Translations under genes and position numbers: made by a program
Assembly (NCBI GenBank): GCA_048268005.1
Contig: JBLWWJ010000004.1
Location: 362,676-426,675, forward strand
Source: Ancylomarina sp048268005
GTDB lineage: Bacteria > Bacteroidota > Bacteroidia > Bacteroidales > Marinifilaceae
Length of the DNA: 64,000 nt
Reading direction: 5' to 3'
Notes under the pieces: generated by a model
The model's input: the letters and a program-made list of their open reading frames with translations, nothing else
Databases searched by the model: none
Told to the model about the DNA's origin: nothing
In this document: positions 18,471-27,547 of the stretch, piece by piece
Layout: the number at the start of each line of letters is the position of its first letter
Position numbering within the stretch: the stretch's first letter is position 1

Positions 18471-18999
18471 GAAAAATATAAGAAAATGGCTTCGATATAC
18501 TCACCGTGACCTGGGTTATTTTTTTGTTGGAATAACCATTATATATGCGGTTTCAGGTATTATTTTGAATCATAAAAAGAATGGTGAAGATCCGGCTTAT
18601 AAAACTGAATACGTGGAGTATCAGTTGGAAACAAACCTTAAACCTGACCAAGTAAAAGCCTATTGGAAAGCTAATTTATCTGATTATCCATTGAACCGTA
18701 TTATACCTGAAGGCAATCATTATAATGTTTATTTGAAAGGTGGTTTAGGGACTTATGACCCTATAGGTGGTGAATTAGAATTTGAGGTTTATAAGAAGAA
18801 AGAATGGGTTTATTTTATGAATAAGCTACATTATAATAGTAAAAAGGGATGGACTTTGATGGCTGATATTTTTGCTGTAGCCATGCTCTTATTTGCTCTC
18901 TCAGGCATGTTCATCGTTCCTGGGAAGAAAGGCATTAAGGGTAGGGGGAAATGGCTGATTGCCGTTGGTGTTATTTTACCTTTTCTCTTCTTTTTGTAA
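18454..18999 (+). CDS. PepSY-associated transmembrane protein
   Basis: A 181-residue inner-membrane protein. An N-terminal basic segment leads into a first helix (HRDLGYFFVGITIIYAVSGI) with the HR...G and SG(I)xLNHK features of PepSY-associated helices. A periplasmic domain of about 80 residues follows, then two C-terminal helices around LMADIFAVAMLLFALSGMF and WLIAVGVILPFLFF. Family members are linked to iron or haem handling and membrane reductases; here the role is inferred only. Its start overlaps the lipoprotein gene by 17 nt, implying translational coupling. A strong terminator follows. Confidence 0.85.
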   Translation: MKLWSKKNIRKWLRYTHRDLGYFFVGITIIYAVSGIILNHKKNGEDPAYKTEYVEYQLETNLKPDQVKAYWKANLSDYPLNRIIPEGNHYNVYLKGGLGTYDPIGGELEFEVYKKKEWVYFMNKLHYNSKKGWTLMADIFAVAMLLFALSGMFIVPGKKGIKGRGKWLIAVGVILPFLFFL

Positions 19000-19022
19000 G
19001 TTAAATACCATTGAAAAATTAT

Positions 19023-19059
19023 AAAGCTCATCTAACAATCTAGTTAGATGAGCTTTTTT
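19023..19059. terminator. Intrinsic terminator between the PepSY gene and the TPR gene
   Basis: AAAGCTCATCTAAC (19023-19036) pairs perfectly with 19043-19056 around AATCTA, followed by a T run on the plus strand. It lies between convergent genes and can serve both, though the T run favours the plus strand. Confidence 0.88.
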
Positions 19060-19070
19060 ATGAGATTATT

Positions 19071-19715
19071 TTACTTGCAGTAGTTATTGATGTATTGCTT
19101 TACATTTTGTCCTAATTCCAGAGCCTTTTCCCAACTCCTACAAGCTTCCTCTTTCTTTTTCATTTGAAATAGGGCTATACCTCTATTGGTATATATGCTA
19201 CCTTTCATGTCGTTCAGTTTTATGGCATAATCGAAGTCTGTTACAGCATTGGCATACATGTTTTGTTTTAGAAAACAGATACCTCTATTAGCATAGTAGT
19301 CATAAACAATTTCATAATCTTCTCCATTAACTTTACTAAACTTGATTGCAGTATCGTATTCAGAAATGGCTGCTTTTAGTTTATTCTCCTTCTGATAAAT
19401 TTTACCCAGATGATAAGGAAATTCATCATCATCAGTGTAAATTGCTTTTGCCTTTTGCAAATATTCGACCTGAGAGTTTCTATTACCTGTTTCGTAATAA
19501 GCCCGATTCAAGAGAGTGAAAGCATCTCTTATTGTTGAGTCGAGTTTAATGGCAGTTTTAAGTTTGGTAATGGCTTGTGAATAGCTTTCAGATTTAATAA
19601 AGGCGTCTGCCTGTTCAGTTAGAGTGACGGCTTTGTTGTGATTGACGCTGCTAATCTGTCCGTAAGTATGATCGATCAGAATTATGAATAGTAAACTTAG
19701 GAAATATGTTTTCAT
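19071..19715 (-). CDS. Secreted tetratricopeptide-repeat protein
   Basis: A 214-residue protein with a signal peptide ending near DHTYGQ and then about four to five TPR units. The repeats are recognisable by AxxxxxxAITKLKTAIKLDS, AISEYDTAIKF, AVTDFDYAIKL and the final EACRSWEKALELG. TPR arrays mediate protein-protein contacts; location is probably periplasm or outer-membrane inner face. It stands 75 bp downstream of the transglutaminase-like pair on the same strand and may belong to that transcript. No partner is evident. Confidence 0.88.
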   Translation of the reverse strand: MKTYFLSLLFIILIDHTYGQISSVNHNKAVTLTEQADAFIKSESYSQAITKLKTAIKLDSTIRDAFTLLNRAYYETGNRNSQVEYLQKAKAIYTDDDEFPYHLGKIYQKENKLKAAISEYDTAIKFSKVNGEDYEIVYDYYANRGICFLKQNMYANAVTDFDYAIKLNDMKGSIYTNRGIALFQMKKKEEACRSWEKALELGQNVKQYINNYCK

Positions 19716-19790
19716 AGGGGTGTATTAATAAACGAATTGTTAAAAAAAATATTCCTGATCAGAAATACAGATCGGGATAATAGATGATGT

Positions 19791-21794
19791 TTAGTTAATT
19801 TCTTCAAAAACGATGGGTTCGTTGAACTTTTTAATAATGGTATTGAAATAAGCTTTTATCCCCCCATATTCAGCAGGTTTATAGATGCTTTTCTTAAAGC
19901 TGTAAGTACCTTGAACTGTAATATTATTTTCATTTTTTACATATTCCAGTTTTATCTCAGCCAGCCCGTTATCCATTTTATAATTTTGGGGCAAAGCATC
20001 TACTTTATACCCCTCAGGAATATTTATTATCGATTTAAAATTCTTTGTTCTGGCGTATATTAAATCAACGGGATATGATCGTCTTAGCTGTTTTAGTTTG
20101 TTTTCTTTAATAGGGAAATTTAGAAATGGAGAGACAATGATTTTGTTACCAATTTTCTCAAGCTCGCTTTTACCCTTACATTTGATGATATAGGCCAGAT
20201 TGTTTCTCTTATAGTTCATCGTTGAGATATTTTGAATCTCAGATAAACCTTCCTCAAGTAAATGTTCCTTTAGTTTGGTCGTGTCGTTTTTATATGATCT
20301 TTTATAGCCTAAAGATTCAAACTCATTGGACTGGATATATAGCTCAGTTTCTGCACTTAAATCTTCAGGATTAATATTGAAATTTAAGCTTTTAGTATCT
20401 ATAGATTGGAGATTGTTGTATAAACTGATCCAGATTTTTTGATTTTCATCAACGACTAAGGCTTTACCATTAATACATCTTATGGGGATTCTATTGTAAG
20501 CTACAAGATTATCAGTACCATCAGTGAGAAAGCTTTGTTTATCACCTTTTACCATTACAATGGTATAGTTAAAGTAATGAGAGAAAGGGTAACTACCTTT
20601 AATTTTCCCGTGGTTTCGAGTACTCAAAATAAGAGGTTGGGCATTGATGCCAGCAGCATTAAGTAAGGCACATAAAAAGAGGTTGATATCGGTTGAGTTA
20701 CCCGATTTTTGTTCAAAAAACGCTTTGGGTTTTTTCGATGCGTATTTTGAATTAATCCCATTCCAATCGAAGTTCGATTTAATATAGTTTATGATAGCTT
20801 TATTTTTATTTACTTCGTTTTTGTCTGAAAGATCGATTTCAAATTCGAGTATTTTTTTTGCTAATTTTTCACTTTTCTTTAGATACTGACCAAACTTATC
20901 GTGATCTAATAAATCCTCACACAGTTTCGACCAGTTTGAAATAATCTCTTTTTTTTGTCCTTGGGGCGTGTTAACTCTAGCCAATTGGAAATCCATTTTT
21001 ATAAGGTAATCCTGTGGTGAGCTGATATAGGACTCATCTCTGAATGCAGGCACATCTTTCATGGCATAGAGACTTATCTTATCCTGGAACTCAACTCCTC
21101 TCCCTATATTACGACCATGATCTTTAACAACATTACCCCAGGTTCTTTTGGACTCAGATAATTGAGAACTTTGATGATCAAATTTTGAAGTTCCCTGAAC
21201 AATAAAGGCGTATTCATAAAAGGGGATCATATTTACAGAGTATTCGCTATAAATTGTTGGAATCTTATCCTGGAATGTCCAGTCGGGCAGGTTAAATAAA
21301 AATGGCGTTTCCAATATATACTTGTACTCTATGATTGACCCAACTTTAACATCAGGAAAAACAAATTTTTTGGTTTTCCAGTTGTTGTTTATTTGTTCTT
21401 CGAATACAGTATACTTATCCAATTCTTTTTTTACAAGTCTGCCATTTTCAATATTGTAACAATATGCCTCAATGGAAGTAATATATTCTGTTTTACCATA
21501 TCCATCTACGAAAAATGGGATAGATACTTCAGAAAATTTAATTCCGGTTTTGTCTAGAATCTTAATGCGTTTTTTTCTTGTAAATCTGATGTTGTATCCC
21601 CCACGATCAGTATCAAAAAAAATAGATTTACCGATGTCGAATATAACGACAGCTTCTGCCTTGGGATCTTTTTTATAAGACTTTAGATTTTGTTCGTATT
21701 CACTAATAACGCCAAATTGCATTTGACTTTCCTGAGAAAAAGTGAAGTTGGAAACAAGAAGTAAAAGGATTAGGGAGATGTAGGCTTTATTCAT
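19791..21794 (-). CDS. DUF3857/transglutaminase-like secreted protein, catalytic Cys lost
   Basis: A 667-residue secreted protein with a signal peptide ending near NFTFSQ. The N-terminal half is DUF3857-like (KKRIKILDKTGIKFSEVSI, VGSIIEYKYILE). The central transglutaminase-like core is seen at IINYIKSNFDWNG and KSGNSTDINLFLCALLNAAGI. Active relatives have Gly-Asp-Cys at this place, whereas here it is Gly-Asn-Ser (Ser367), so cysteine-protease-like chemistry is unlikely. The His of SHYFNYTIV may remain. It begins on the last base of the upstream homologue's stop codon. The pair may form a complex at the cell envelope; the substrate is unknown. Confidence 0.88.
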   Translation of the reverse strand: MNKAYISLILLLLVSNFTFSQESQMQFGVISEYEQNLKSYKKDPKAEAVVIFDIGKSIFFDTDRGGYNIRFTRKKRIKILDKTGIKFSEVSIPFFVDGYGKTEYITSIEAYCYNIENGRLVKKELDKYTVFEEQINNNWKTKKFVFPDVKVGSIIEYKYILETPFLFNLPDWTFQDKIPTIYSEYSVNMIPFYEYAFIVQGTSKFDHQSSQLSESKRTWGNVVKDHGRNIGRGVEFQDKISLYAMKDVPAFRDESYISSPQDYLIKMDFQLARVNTPQGQKKEIISNWSKLCEDLLDHDKFGQYLKKSEKLAKKILEFEIDLSDKNEVNKNKAIINYIKSNFDWNGINSKYASKKPKAFFEQKSGNSTDINLFLCALLNAAGINAQPLILSTRNHGKIKGSYPFSHYFNYTIVMVKGDKQSFLTDGTDNLVAYNRIPIRCINGKALVVDENQKIWISLYNNLQSIDTKSLNFNINPEDLSAETELYIQSNEFESLGYKRSYKNDTTKLKEHLLEEGLSEIQNISTMNYKRNNLAYIIKCKGKSELEKIGNKIIVSPFLNFPIKENKLKQLRRSYPVDLIYARTKNFKSIINIPEGYKVDALPQNYKMDNGLAEIKLEYVKNENNITVQGTYSFKKSIYKPAEYGGIKAYFNTIIKKFNEPIVFEEIN

Positions 21795-23641
21795 TATAAT
21801 TGATTTAATATAATAACAGATTTCTTTATTGACTTTTTAATTTTTTCAGTGAAATTAAACAAATCGGGATATGTCTCGAGAGAATAATTCCCTTTGTTTA
21901 ACTGAAAATTTCGGATTAAAATAAGCTGGTCTTTTGTTTTGGTAAAGTGTTCTGTATAGCTTCCATATTCAGATTTGATGTTGACATTTTCGGGAATTTC
22001 AACTTTAAATTGATTGGTAAATGATAAATTGTAAATTATGGAGTCATTTTGATTAACAGGGTAGTTAATTCTAACCGGATTCTTTCTTAAAGCAGGTTTT
22101 TCAAGGTCAAAATAGGGTATGGCTAAAGGTTTCAAAACGATCATGTCGCCAATTTTTCTTACTTGGTCTTCGACTTTTAAATCTATACTTAGCAATAGAT
22201 TTTTATCTTCACGGCCTTCCTGATGGAACTTCCAAGTGTCAATTTCACAATTGCTTAGTGGTAAATCACCTTCAATATATTGCTTTTGTTCTGTTTCATT
22301 AAGTTCATATCTCACGTATTGATACGTATCAAAGGCTTCTCCCTTTAGCTTTTTTGATACATGAAGAATGCCTTTCCCTTCTATATTTAAATTAAAAGAA
22401 TACATATTCTGTACCAATACATCATTCAATTTTAAAGGCTTCGTTTTAACAAGTCTTGTATTTGCTCCGTTAACCATTAGACCATATCTGTCTTGAGTAA
22501 AAGTGCCCAGGTAATTGTAGGGGGAATAGCTGGTGGTATTTTCCAACCATAGACTGTCTTTACCCAGGGGAACATTCAGAATAACATGGTTAAACTGTTG
22601 GGAAGGAGTTTCCTTATTGATTTTGACGGTATTACTTCCAGCATTAATAAGAGTGTAAAAGGAATTAATACCAGCATGCTTTAATAAGGCCTTCATGTAG
22701 ATGGTTAAAGCTTTGCAATCCCCATATTTATTCTCACAGACATATGTCGCGGGGTAGGGTTTTAATCCTCCAATATCAATCGCAACATTTATGTATCTGG
22801 TGTTGTCTTGTAAATAGCGATAGAGAATTTTTACGATTTTTCTTTTATCGGATATTCCCTTAATAAGTTTATCAACTTTTATTCGTTCCCTTTCCGTCAG
22901 AATGTCCAACCCTGCATTTAGTTGCTCTAGCCATTGACCATAGGAAAGCCAGGATTCGAAGCTTCCCTCAATGCCATAATTGAAGTTTTTGGGTATGATT
23001 TTAACAGATGGAACTAAAGCCTGAACGGGAGGAGAGTAAGATTCGCTCTGGATTGCAGGTCTGTTTTTGGCTTCCCACGAGTGAATAATATTTTCCTCTG
23101 TCTCATTTCTATCATGTCTTAATTCTTTTGAATCGTTTATTGTGACATCGCAATTTTTGGGCAAGATTACTTTTAGAGAAGCTTTTTGTACAGGTACATG
23201 TGTGTTCACTAAAGGAAGCCAGTATGCTACAAAGAGGAACCTGTTCTGGGTTTTTTTGTATGTATATTTAATTCTGTAGGGATATTGGTTCCATTTCAGG
23301 CTGAATTCTTTGACCCAATTATCTTGATAAAAAGCGCCTCGCGAGATATCATTTCGAGTGGTGATCTCCTTCTTTTTTAATTTACGGATTGTCTCCCCAT
23401 TGAGGTCTAAGATTGAAGCTTCTAATATATTTAATTTATCTTTTTCCTGATATGGAATTTCAATGTCAGTAATCCAATCTGAATCTTGATTGTTTATTTG
23501 GATGATATAAGTTCTCTCTTCTATAAGTTTATTCTTTTTGACTTCAACGATGGTTGAAAAATCGACTATTTCACATCCTGCTTGACCGAAAGAGATGAAA
23601 CAAACACATAGTAATAAATTCAATAAAATGATATTTCTCAT
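21794..23641 (-). CDS. DUF3857/transglutaminase-domain secreted protein
   Basis: A 615-residue secreted protein (signal peptide ending near CFISFGQ) with the same plan as its downstream neighbour. An N-terminal DUF3857 region (VEVKKNKLIEERTYIIQINN, WNQYPYRIKYTYKKTQNRF) precedes a transglutaminase-like core in which KYGDCKALTIYMKALL carries the nucleophile Cys309. FNHVILNV provides the His, and WLENT stands where the third residue, usually Asp, would be. It may be an active cysteine enzyme, but the substrate is unknown. Stop and start of the two genes overlap by one base, a coupled pair of a probably active and an inactive homologue. Confidence 0.88.
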   Translation of the reverse strand: MRNIILLNLLLCVCFISFGQAGCEIVDFSTIVEVKKNKLIEERTYIIQINNQDSDWITDIEIPYQEKDKLNILEASILDLNGETIRKLKKKEITTRNDISRGAFYQDNWVKEFSLKWNQYPYRIKYTYKKTQNRFLFVAYWLPLVNTHVPVQKASLKVILPKNCDVTINDSKELRHDRNETEENIIHSWEAKNRPAIQSESYSPPVQALVPSVKIIPKNFNYGIEGSFESWLSYGQWLEQLNAGLDILTERERIKVDKLIKGISDKRKIVKILYRYLQDNTRYINVAIDIGGLKPYPATYVCENKYGDCKALTIYMKALLKHAGINSFYTLINAGSNTVKINKETPSQQFNHVILNVPLGKDSLWLENTTSYSPYNYLGTFTQDRYGLMVNGANTRLVKTKPLKLNDVLVQNMYSFNLNIEGKGILHVSKKLKGEAFDTYQYVRYELNETEQKQYIEGDLPLSNCEIDTWKFHQEGREDKNLLLSIDLKVEDQVRKIGDMIVLKPLAIPYFDLEKPALRKNPVRINYPVNQNDSIIYNLSFTNQFKVEIPENVNIKSEYGSYTEHFTKTKDQLILIRNFQLNKGNYSLETYPDLFNFTEKIKKSIKKSVIILNQL

Positions 23642-24084
23642 GGAGTTTAAATGATTTCAGATAAAAGAATAAACAAATTATGAAAGATATTTCTTCAAAA
23701 AATTAACTTGATAAAACCTTAACTGTTTATTTGGTTTATGTCAAATATAATTGAATTTTAGTAAAATTATTGATAATAATATTATTTAAAATCAATATGA
23801 GAAATCATTAGGAGGTCAGTAATTAAGGCGGAAATTCATGATGGTTTGATTTATTGCTTTTCTTTAACATACTTAAGTAGTATATGTCATTTTTGTTTAT
23901 AAGTCTTATTGTTTATATTTAACATCATGACAGAGAGATTGAAATGTTGAATAGAGTTTTAAGTAGAAAAATAGTCGTAAAGACATATCAGTAGATTTTA
24001 AGGAGAATTATTAACAAAAGATTATAATGTCACTAGTAAACCTAAATACCCATCAGATAGTATTAATATTAAATCACTCTTGTT
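23642..24084. other. Gene-free divergent intergenic region
   Basis: 443 bp between divergent genes, very AT-rich. It should hold promoters for both sides, but I see no clean TAnnTTTG box with a TTG partner, no hairpin with a T run and no open frame worth calling. Confidence 0.5.
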
Positions 24085-25068
24085 ATGAAAAGATTAATTT
24101 TTGTGTTTCTATTTATTAATTTCCATACTGTTGCATTTAATCAAATTATCACAGGAACAGTTCTGGATAAAAAGACAAAAGAGGCAATTCCATTGGCATC
24201 TGTCTATTTTAATGGCACAAAAGCGGGGACAACAGCAGATAAGAATGGCGTTTTTAAGTTTGATATATCAAAAAATAAATCGATGCCGATAACAATAAGT
24301 GCTATTGGCTATTATTCGAAAAAAAAGAGTGACTATTCAATCTCTGAACCACTGGAAGTTTATTTATCTCCTAAAATATACGAGTTGGAAGAAACAGTAG
24401 TTTCAGATAAGTCGCTTAAAAAGAAAAGAAAGAGATATATGAGGTTGTTTAAAGATGAATTTCTTGGGACAACGGTTAATTCTCATGATTGTGTAATACT
24501 TAATGAAGGGGACATTAGTTTTGATTATGGATCTGCTGATGATACATTAAGAACCTATGCCTTAAAACCAATTATAATTGCGAATAAGGCTTTAGGGTAT
24601 AAAATCACCTACTACCTGGATAAATTTGAATATTATAAAAAAAATAAATCTACTTTTTTTAGAGGTAATATCATCTTTAAGGAAATGGTGAAATCTCCTG
24701 AAATGTTCCTTGAAAAGAGAGTGTCAACTTACCGCGGGTCAAGAATGCACTTTATTAGATCTTTGTGGAAGAATGATTTGGGTTCAAATGGTTTTAGAGT
24801 TTCAAAGCCAGGGCATGATAAGGTAAAATATAATCCCATAAAGTATGCCGAAGTTGTACTTCAAGATGGAGAAAAGAATAAATTTATTCGGTCTCTTAAA
24901 CCCTTAGAAATTGACTATAAAGCTAATTTAAGTTGTATGGTTTTTCTTAAAGAATATGTCTACTTTGATAAGACGGGTTATTTTGATCCATCTGGGATTA
25001 ATTGGGAAGGAGAAATGGGCAAACAACGCATAGCTGATTGGCTTCCTTATGAGTTTTCGTTAGAATAA
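24085..25068 (+). CDS. Secreted protein with a carboxypeptidase-regulatory-like domain
   Basis: A 327-residue exported protein. After a signal peptide ending near TVAFNQ, residues 22-95 form a CarboxypepD_reg-like beta-sandwich: ITGTVLDKKTKEAIPLASV, NGTKAGTTADKNGVFKF, ISAIGYYSKK. This module is common at the N-terminus of TonB-dependent receptors, but no barrel follows. The rest (about 100-327) resembles a family of Bacteroidota proteins in which the module precedes an uncharacterised domain (KRYMRLFKDEFLGTT). Function unknown; envelope location likely. The next gene starts 26 bp downstream. Confidence 0.82.
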   Translation: MKRLIFVFLFINFHTVAFNQIITGTVLDKKTKEAIPLASVYFNGTKAGTTADKNGVFKFDISKNKSMPITISAIGYYSKKKSDYSISEPLEVYLSPKIYELEETVVSDKSLKKKRKRYMRLFKDEFLGTTVNSHDCVILNEGDISFDYGSADDTLRTYALKPIIIANKALGYKITYYLDKFEYYKKNKSTFFRGNIIFKEMVKSPEMFLEKRVSTYRGSRMHFIRSLWKNDLGSNGFRVSKPGHDKVKYNPIKYAEVVLQDGEKNKFIRSLKPLEIDYKANLSCMVFLKEYVYFDKTGYFDPSGINWEGEMGKQRIADWLPYEFSLE

Positions 25069-25094
25069 GTAAACTAAATATTAAAGGATTTAAA

Positions 25095-25613
25095 ATGATT
25101 CTTATGAGGCAGATTATTATTCTATTACTTCTGTTAATTACGATTTCGAGTTATGGTCAAAAATGTAAATTTGATTATAATGAAAAGGACGCTTTCTCTG
25201 GTGAGGAAAAGGTCGGTATAACGGCAACAATTTCGAAATCCTGGAAACTAGGTTTTAATAGAACAGGGAGCAAATATTCTTTGGGATTACTTATAAACTT
25301 TGCAGGAGCAAAAGAGGATGTTATTCAAGTGGGGGATACCCTAATGTTAGCCGTTGAGGGTGCTAAACCTTTGATCTTTCTAGCTATGAATGAATCAAAA
25401 CCTTTGTCCAATGTAGTTGGAAGCGGCGCTTATGCCCAGATACAAACTTTCTATAGATTATTTTATAAGGCCGATGAAGAGCAAATGAAAATATTGACAA
25501 AGAATAAAGTAACCGCAACGAGGGTTTATTTTGGAAACTTACATTATACGGTTGAAGTGAAAGAAAAAAGGTCTAAGAAAATTAGGAAAGCAGCTAATTG
25601 TATTTTGTTGTAG
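25095..25613 (+). CDS. Secreted hypothetical protein
   Basis: A 172-residue protein I do not recognise. It has a signal peptide (IIILLLLLITISSYGQ); Met4 is a plausible alternative start. The mature part is beta-rich with basic C-terminal sequence KEKRSKKIRKAANC, and has cysteines only near each end. It follows the carboxypeptidase-regulatory-like gene by 26 bp on the same strand, so the two are probably co-transcribed, and is followed by a strong terminator. Confidence 0.75.
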   Translation: MILMRQIIILLLLLITISSYGQKCKFDYNEKDAFSGEEKVGITATISKSWKLGFNRTGSKYSLGLLINFAGAKEDVIQVGDTLMLAVEGAKPLIFLAMNESKPLSNVVGSGAYAQIQTFYRLFYKADEEQMKILTKNKVTATRVYFGNLHYTVEVKEKRSKKIRKAANCILL

Positions 25614-25632
25614 TTTGTATTGTTGGATATAA

Positions 25633-25674
25633 AAAAAATCAGCCAGCTCGAGAGGTCGAACTGGCTGATTTTTT
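25633..25674. terminator. Bidirectional terminator between the secreted gene and rnfA
   Basis: AAAAAATCAGCCAG (25633-25646) pairs perfectly with 25661-25674, with A and T runs at the ends. It lies between convergent genes and can end the Rnf operon as well as the plus-strand pair. Confidence 0.92.
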
Positions 25675-25766
25675 AGTGTGCCAAGGGCACGATTATATGG
25701 GGATTTAGGTTAATGCTGAAATGATGTACGAATATAACACATTATTTTAAAAAACCTAAATTTTTG

Positions 25767-26339
25767 TTAAACGATTCCTGAGAATCCCATAAAGGCCATA
25801 GCTAATAAACCTGCTACAATTAGAGCCGCAGGAGTCCCTTTAATTCCTTTAGGAAGATCAACAAGGTCTAGATGTTCACGTAGTCCAGCAAATAAAACTA
25901 GAGCCAATCCAAAACCAATAGCTGATGCTCCAGAGAAGACAACAGCTTCTAGCAGGTTATAGTCTTTCTGAATGGTCATAATAGCCACACCAAGAATGGC
26001 ACAGTTAGTTGTGATTAGTGGTAGAAATACACCCAACGCCTGGTATAGAGGAGGACTCACTTTTTTCAAAATAATCTCTACTAATTGTACCAGAGATGCA
26101 ATGACCAAAATAAATGAGATGGTTTGCATGAAACCAATACCAAAAGCATCCAAAATATATTTTTGGATCAGATAGGTTACGATAGTAGCTAAAATCATAA
26201 CGAATGTTACGGCTCCTGTCATACCCACAGCAGTAGATACTTTTTTCGATACACCAAGGAATGGACAAATTCCAAGGAACTGTGCCAATACAACGTTATT
26301 AACGAATATGGCTGATATAATAATTACAATATATTCCAT
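25767..26339 (-). CDS. rnfA: Rnf complex subunit RnfA
   Basis: Integral-membrane subunit of the Rnf ferredoxin:NAD oxidoreductase. The 190 residues form about six helices. The family's half-helix cysteine motif is seen in VVLAQFLGICPFLGVS near the N-terminus, and TTNCAILGVA is the second. In this family these cysteines bind a 2Fe-2S cluster between RnfA and RnfE, within the membrane. Last gene of the operon, 13 nt after rnfE. RnfA and RnfE are paralogues with opposite topology. Confidence 0.97.
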   Translation of the reverse strand: MEYIVIIISAIFVNNVVLAQFLGICPFLGVSKKVSTAVGMTGAVTFVMILATIVTYLIQKYILDAFGIGFMQTISFILVIASLVQLVEIILKKVSPPLYQALGVFLPLITTNCAILGVAIMTIQKDYNLLEAVVFSGASAIGFGLALVLFAGLREHLDLVDLPKGIKGTPAALIVAGLLAMAFMGFSGIV

Positions 26340-26352
26340 GATAATATCTTAT

Positions 26353-26937
26353 TTAAGCTTTTCTGACGTGATTAATAAAAGCAATTAGGTAACCTAATGC
26401 AATAAAGGCACCCGGAGCTAGTACGAATACTAACATTCCATAGGTTTCGTTGAATAAGGTAACATTGAACATCTTACCTGATCCAAAAAACTCACGAACA
26501 GCTCCCAGCATGGTTAAAGCCATTGAGAAGCCTAAGCCCATGCTCACACCATCGATAATAGATGGAACCAATTTGTTTTTAGATGCAAATGCCTCAGCAC
26601 GTCCAAGTACCACACAGTTTACAACAATCAGGGGAATGAAGACACCCAATTGCTCGTGCAGAGCAGGAACATAACCTGCCATAACCAAGTCAACCATGGT
26701 TACGAATGATGCAATAATCACAATGAATGATGGAATTTTAACTTTATCTGGAATCATTGAGCTAACAAGCGAGATTACTAAGTTAGACATGATAAGCACA
26801 AAGGTTGTAGCTAGTCCCATGCCCAAACCATTGATGGCCGATGAGGTTACACCAAGTGTAGGACACATACCCAAAAGTAGGGTGAATACGGCATTCTCTT
26901 TAAAGAAACCTCTAGTGAAAATTTCGCGATTTGTCAT
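26353..26937 (-). CDS. rnfE: Rnf complex subunit RnfE
   Basis: Integral-membrane subunit of Rnf, 194 residues and about six helices, paralogous to RnfA. The conserved segments are NAVFTLLLGMCPTLGVTSSA and LIVVNCVVLGRAEAFA, each carrying one membrane cysteine used for the shared iron-sulfur site. Its start codon overlaps the rnfG stop by one base, consistent with translational coupling inside the operon. Confidence 0.97.
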   Translation of the reverse strand: MTNREIFTRGFFKENAVFTLLLGMCPTLGVTSSAINGLGMGLATTFVLIMSNLVISLVSSMIPDKVKIPSFIVIIASFVTMVDLVMAGYVPALHEQLGVFIPLIVVNCVVLGRAEAFASKNKLVPSIIDGVSMGLGFSMALTMLGAVREFFGSGKMFNVTLFNETYGMLVFVLAPGAFIALGYLIAFINHVRKA

Positions 26938-27545
26938 TATTTGTTTCCCCCTTCCATTTGTTTTGAATACTCGTTATAAGCAGTTTGTACAGCTTCAAGA
27001 AAAGCTCTTGAACTGATTGTTGCTGCTGTAATGGCATCGATATCACCACCGTCTTTACTAACGATTAGCTTAGTAGAGGCCGGGTTTTTATCAAGGATAC
27101 TGGCTTTCGCTTTTGCAGGATCAACCGGTTTAAACCAGTCCGCCATTTTTGTTCCTAAACCAGGTGTTTCCTTATGCTCTAAAACCGAATAGTTATTGAT
27201 TGTTCCATCAGGTTTTAAACCTACCATAAGCCAGATATATCCAGAGAAACCGTTGGTTGTAAATGTTTTTACAGCCGTACCAACCAATTCGTTTCCTTTT
27301 TTAGCGGGGTAGAATTCAAGCTTATCGCCAGTAGGCGTATCAACTGAATACATTTCCTCACTAGGGTTGTTGTCGAATTCAGGCACAACTTCTTTAATCG
27401 CTTTTAATTTTTTTGCCAGCTTAGCTGCTGCAATTGGCTCCTTAGTTAACTCATAAAGTCCACCTAAGGCTGCCGAGGCTACAAGTGTTACAATAAATAA
27501 CACCAGAACCATATTTATAAATGTAGATTCTTTTTTACCAGCCAT
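26937..27545 (-). CDS. rnfG: Rnf complex flavoprotein subunit RnfG
   Basis: Subunit with one N-terminal membrane helix (FINMVLVLFIVTLVASAALGG) and an extracytoplasmic FMN-binding domain; 202 residues. The covalent flavin attachment motif appears as DAITAATISSRAF near residue 177, with threonine as the presumed acceptor. GYIWLMVGL and HKETPGLGTKMAD are further FMN-domain signatures. It passes electrons along the Rnf chain outside the cytoplasmic face. It lies 2 nt after rnfD and overlaps rnfE by 1 nt. Confidence 0.96.
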   Translation of the reverse strand: MAGKKESTFINMVLVLFIVTLVASAALGGLYELTKEPIAAAKLAKKLKAIKEVVPEFDNNPSEEMYSVDTPTGDKLEFYPAKKGNELVGTAVKTFTTNGFSGYIWLMVGLKPDGTINNYSVLEHKETPGLGTKMADWFKPVDPAKAKASILDKNPASTKLIVSKDGGDIDAITAATISSRAFLEAVQTAYNEYSKQMEGGNK

Positions 27546-27547
27546 GA

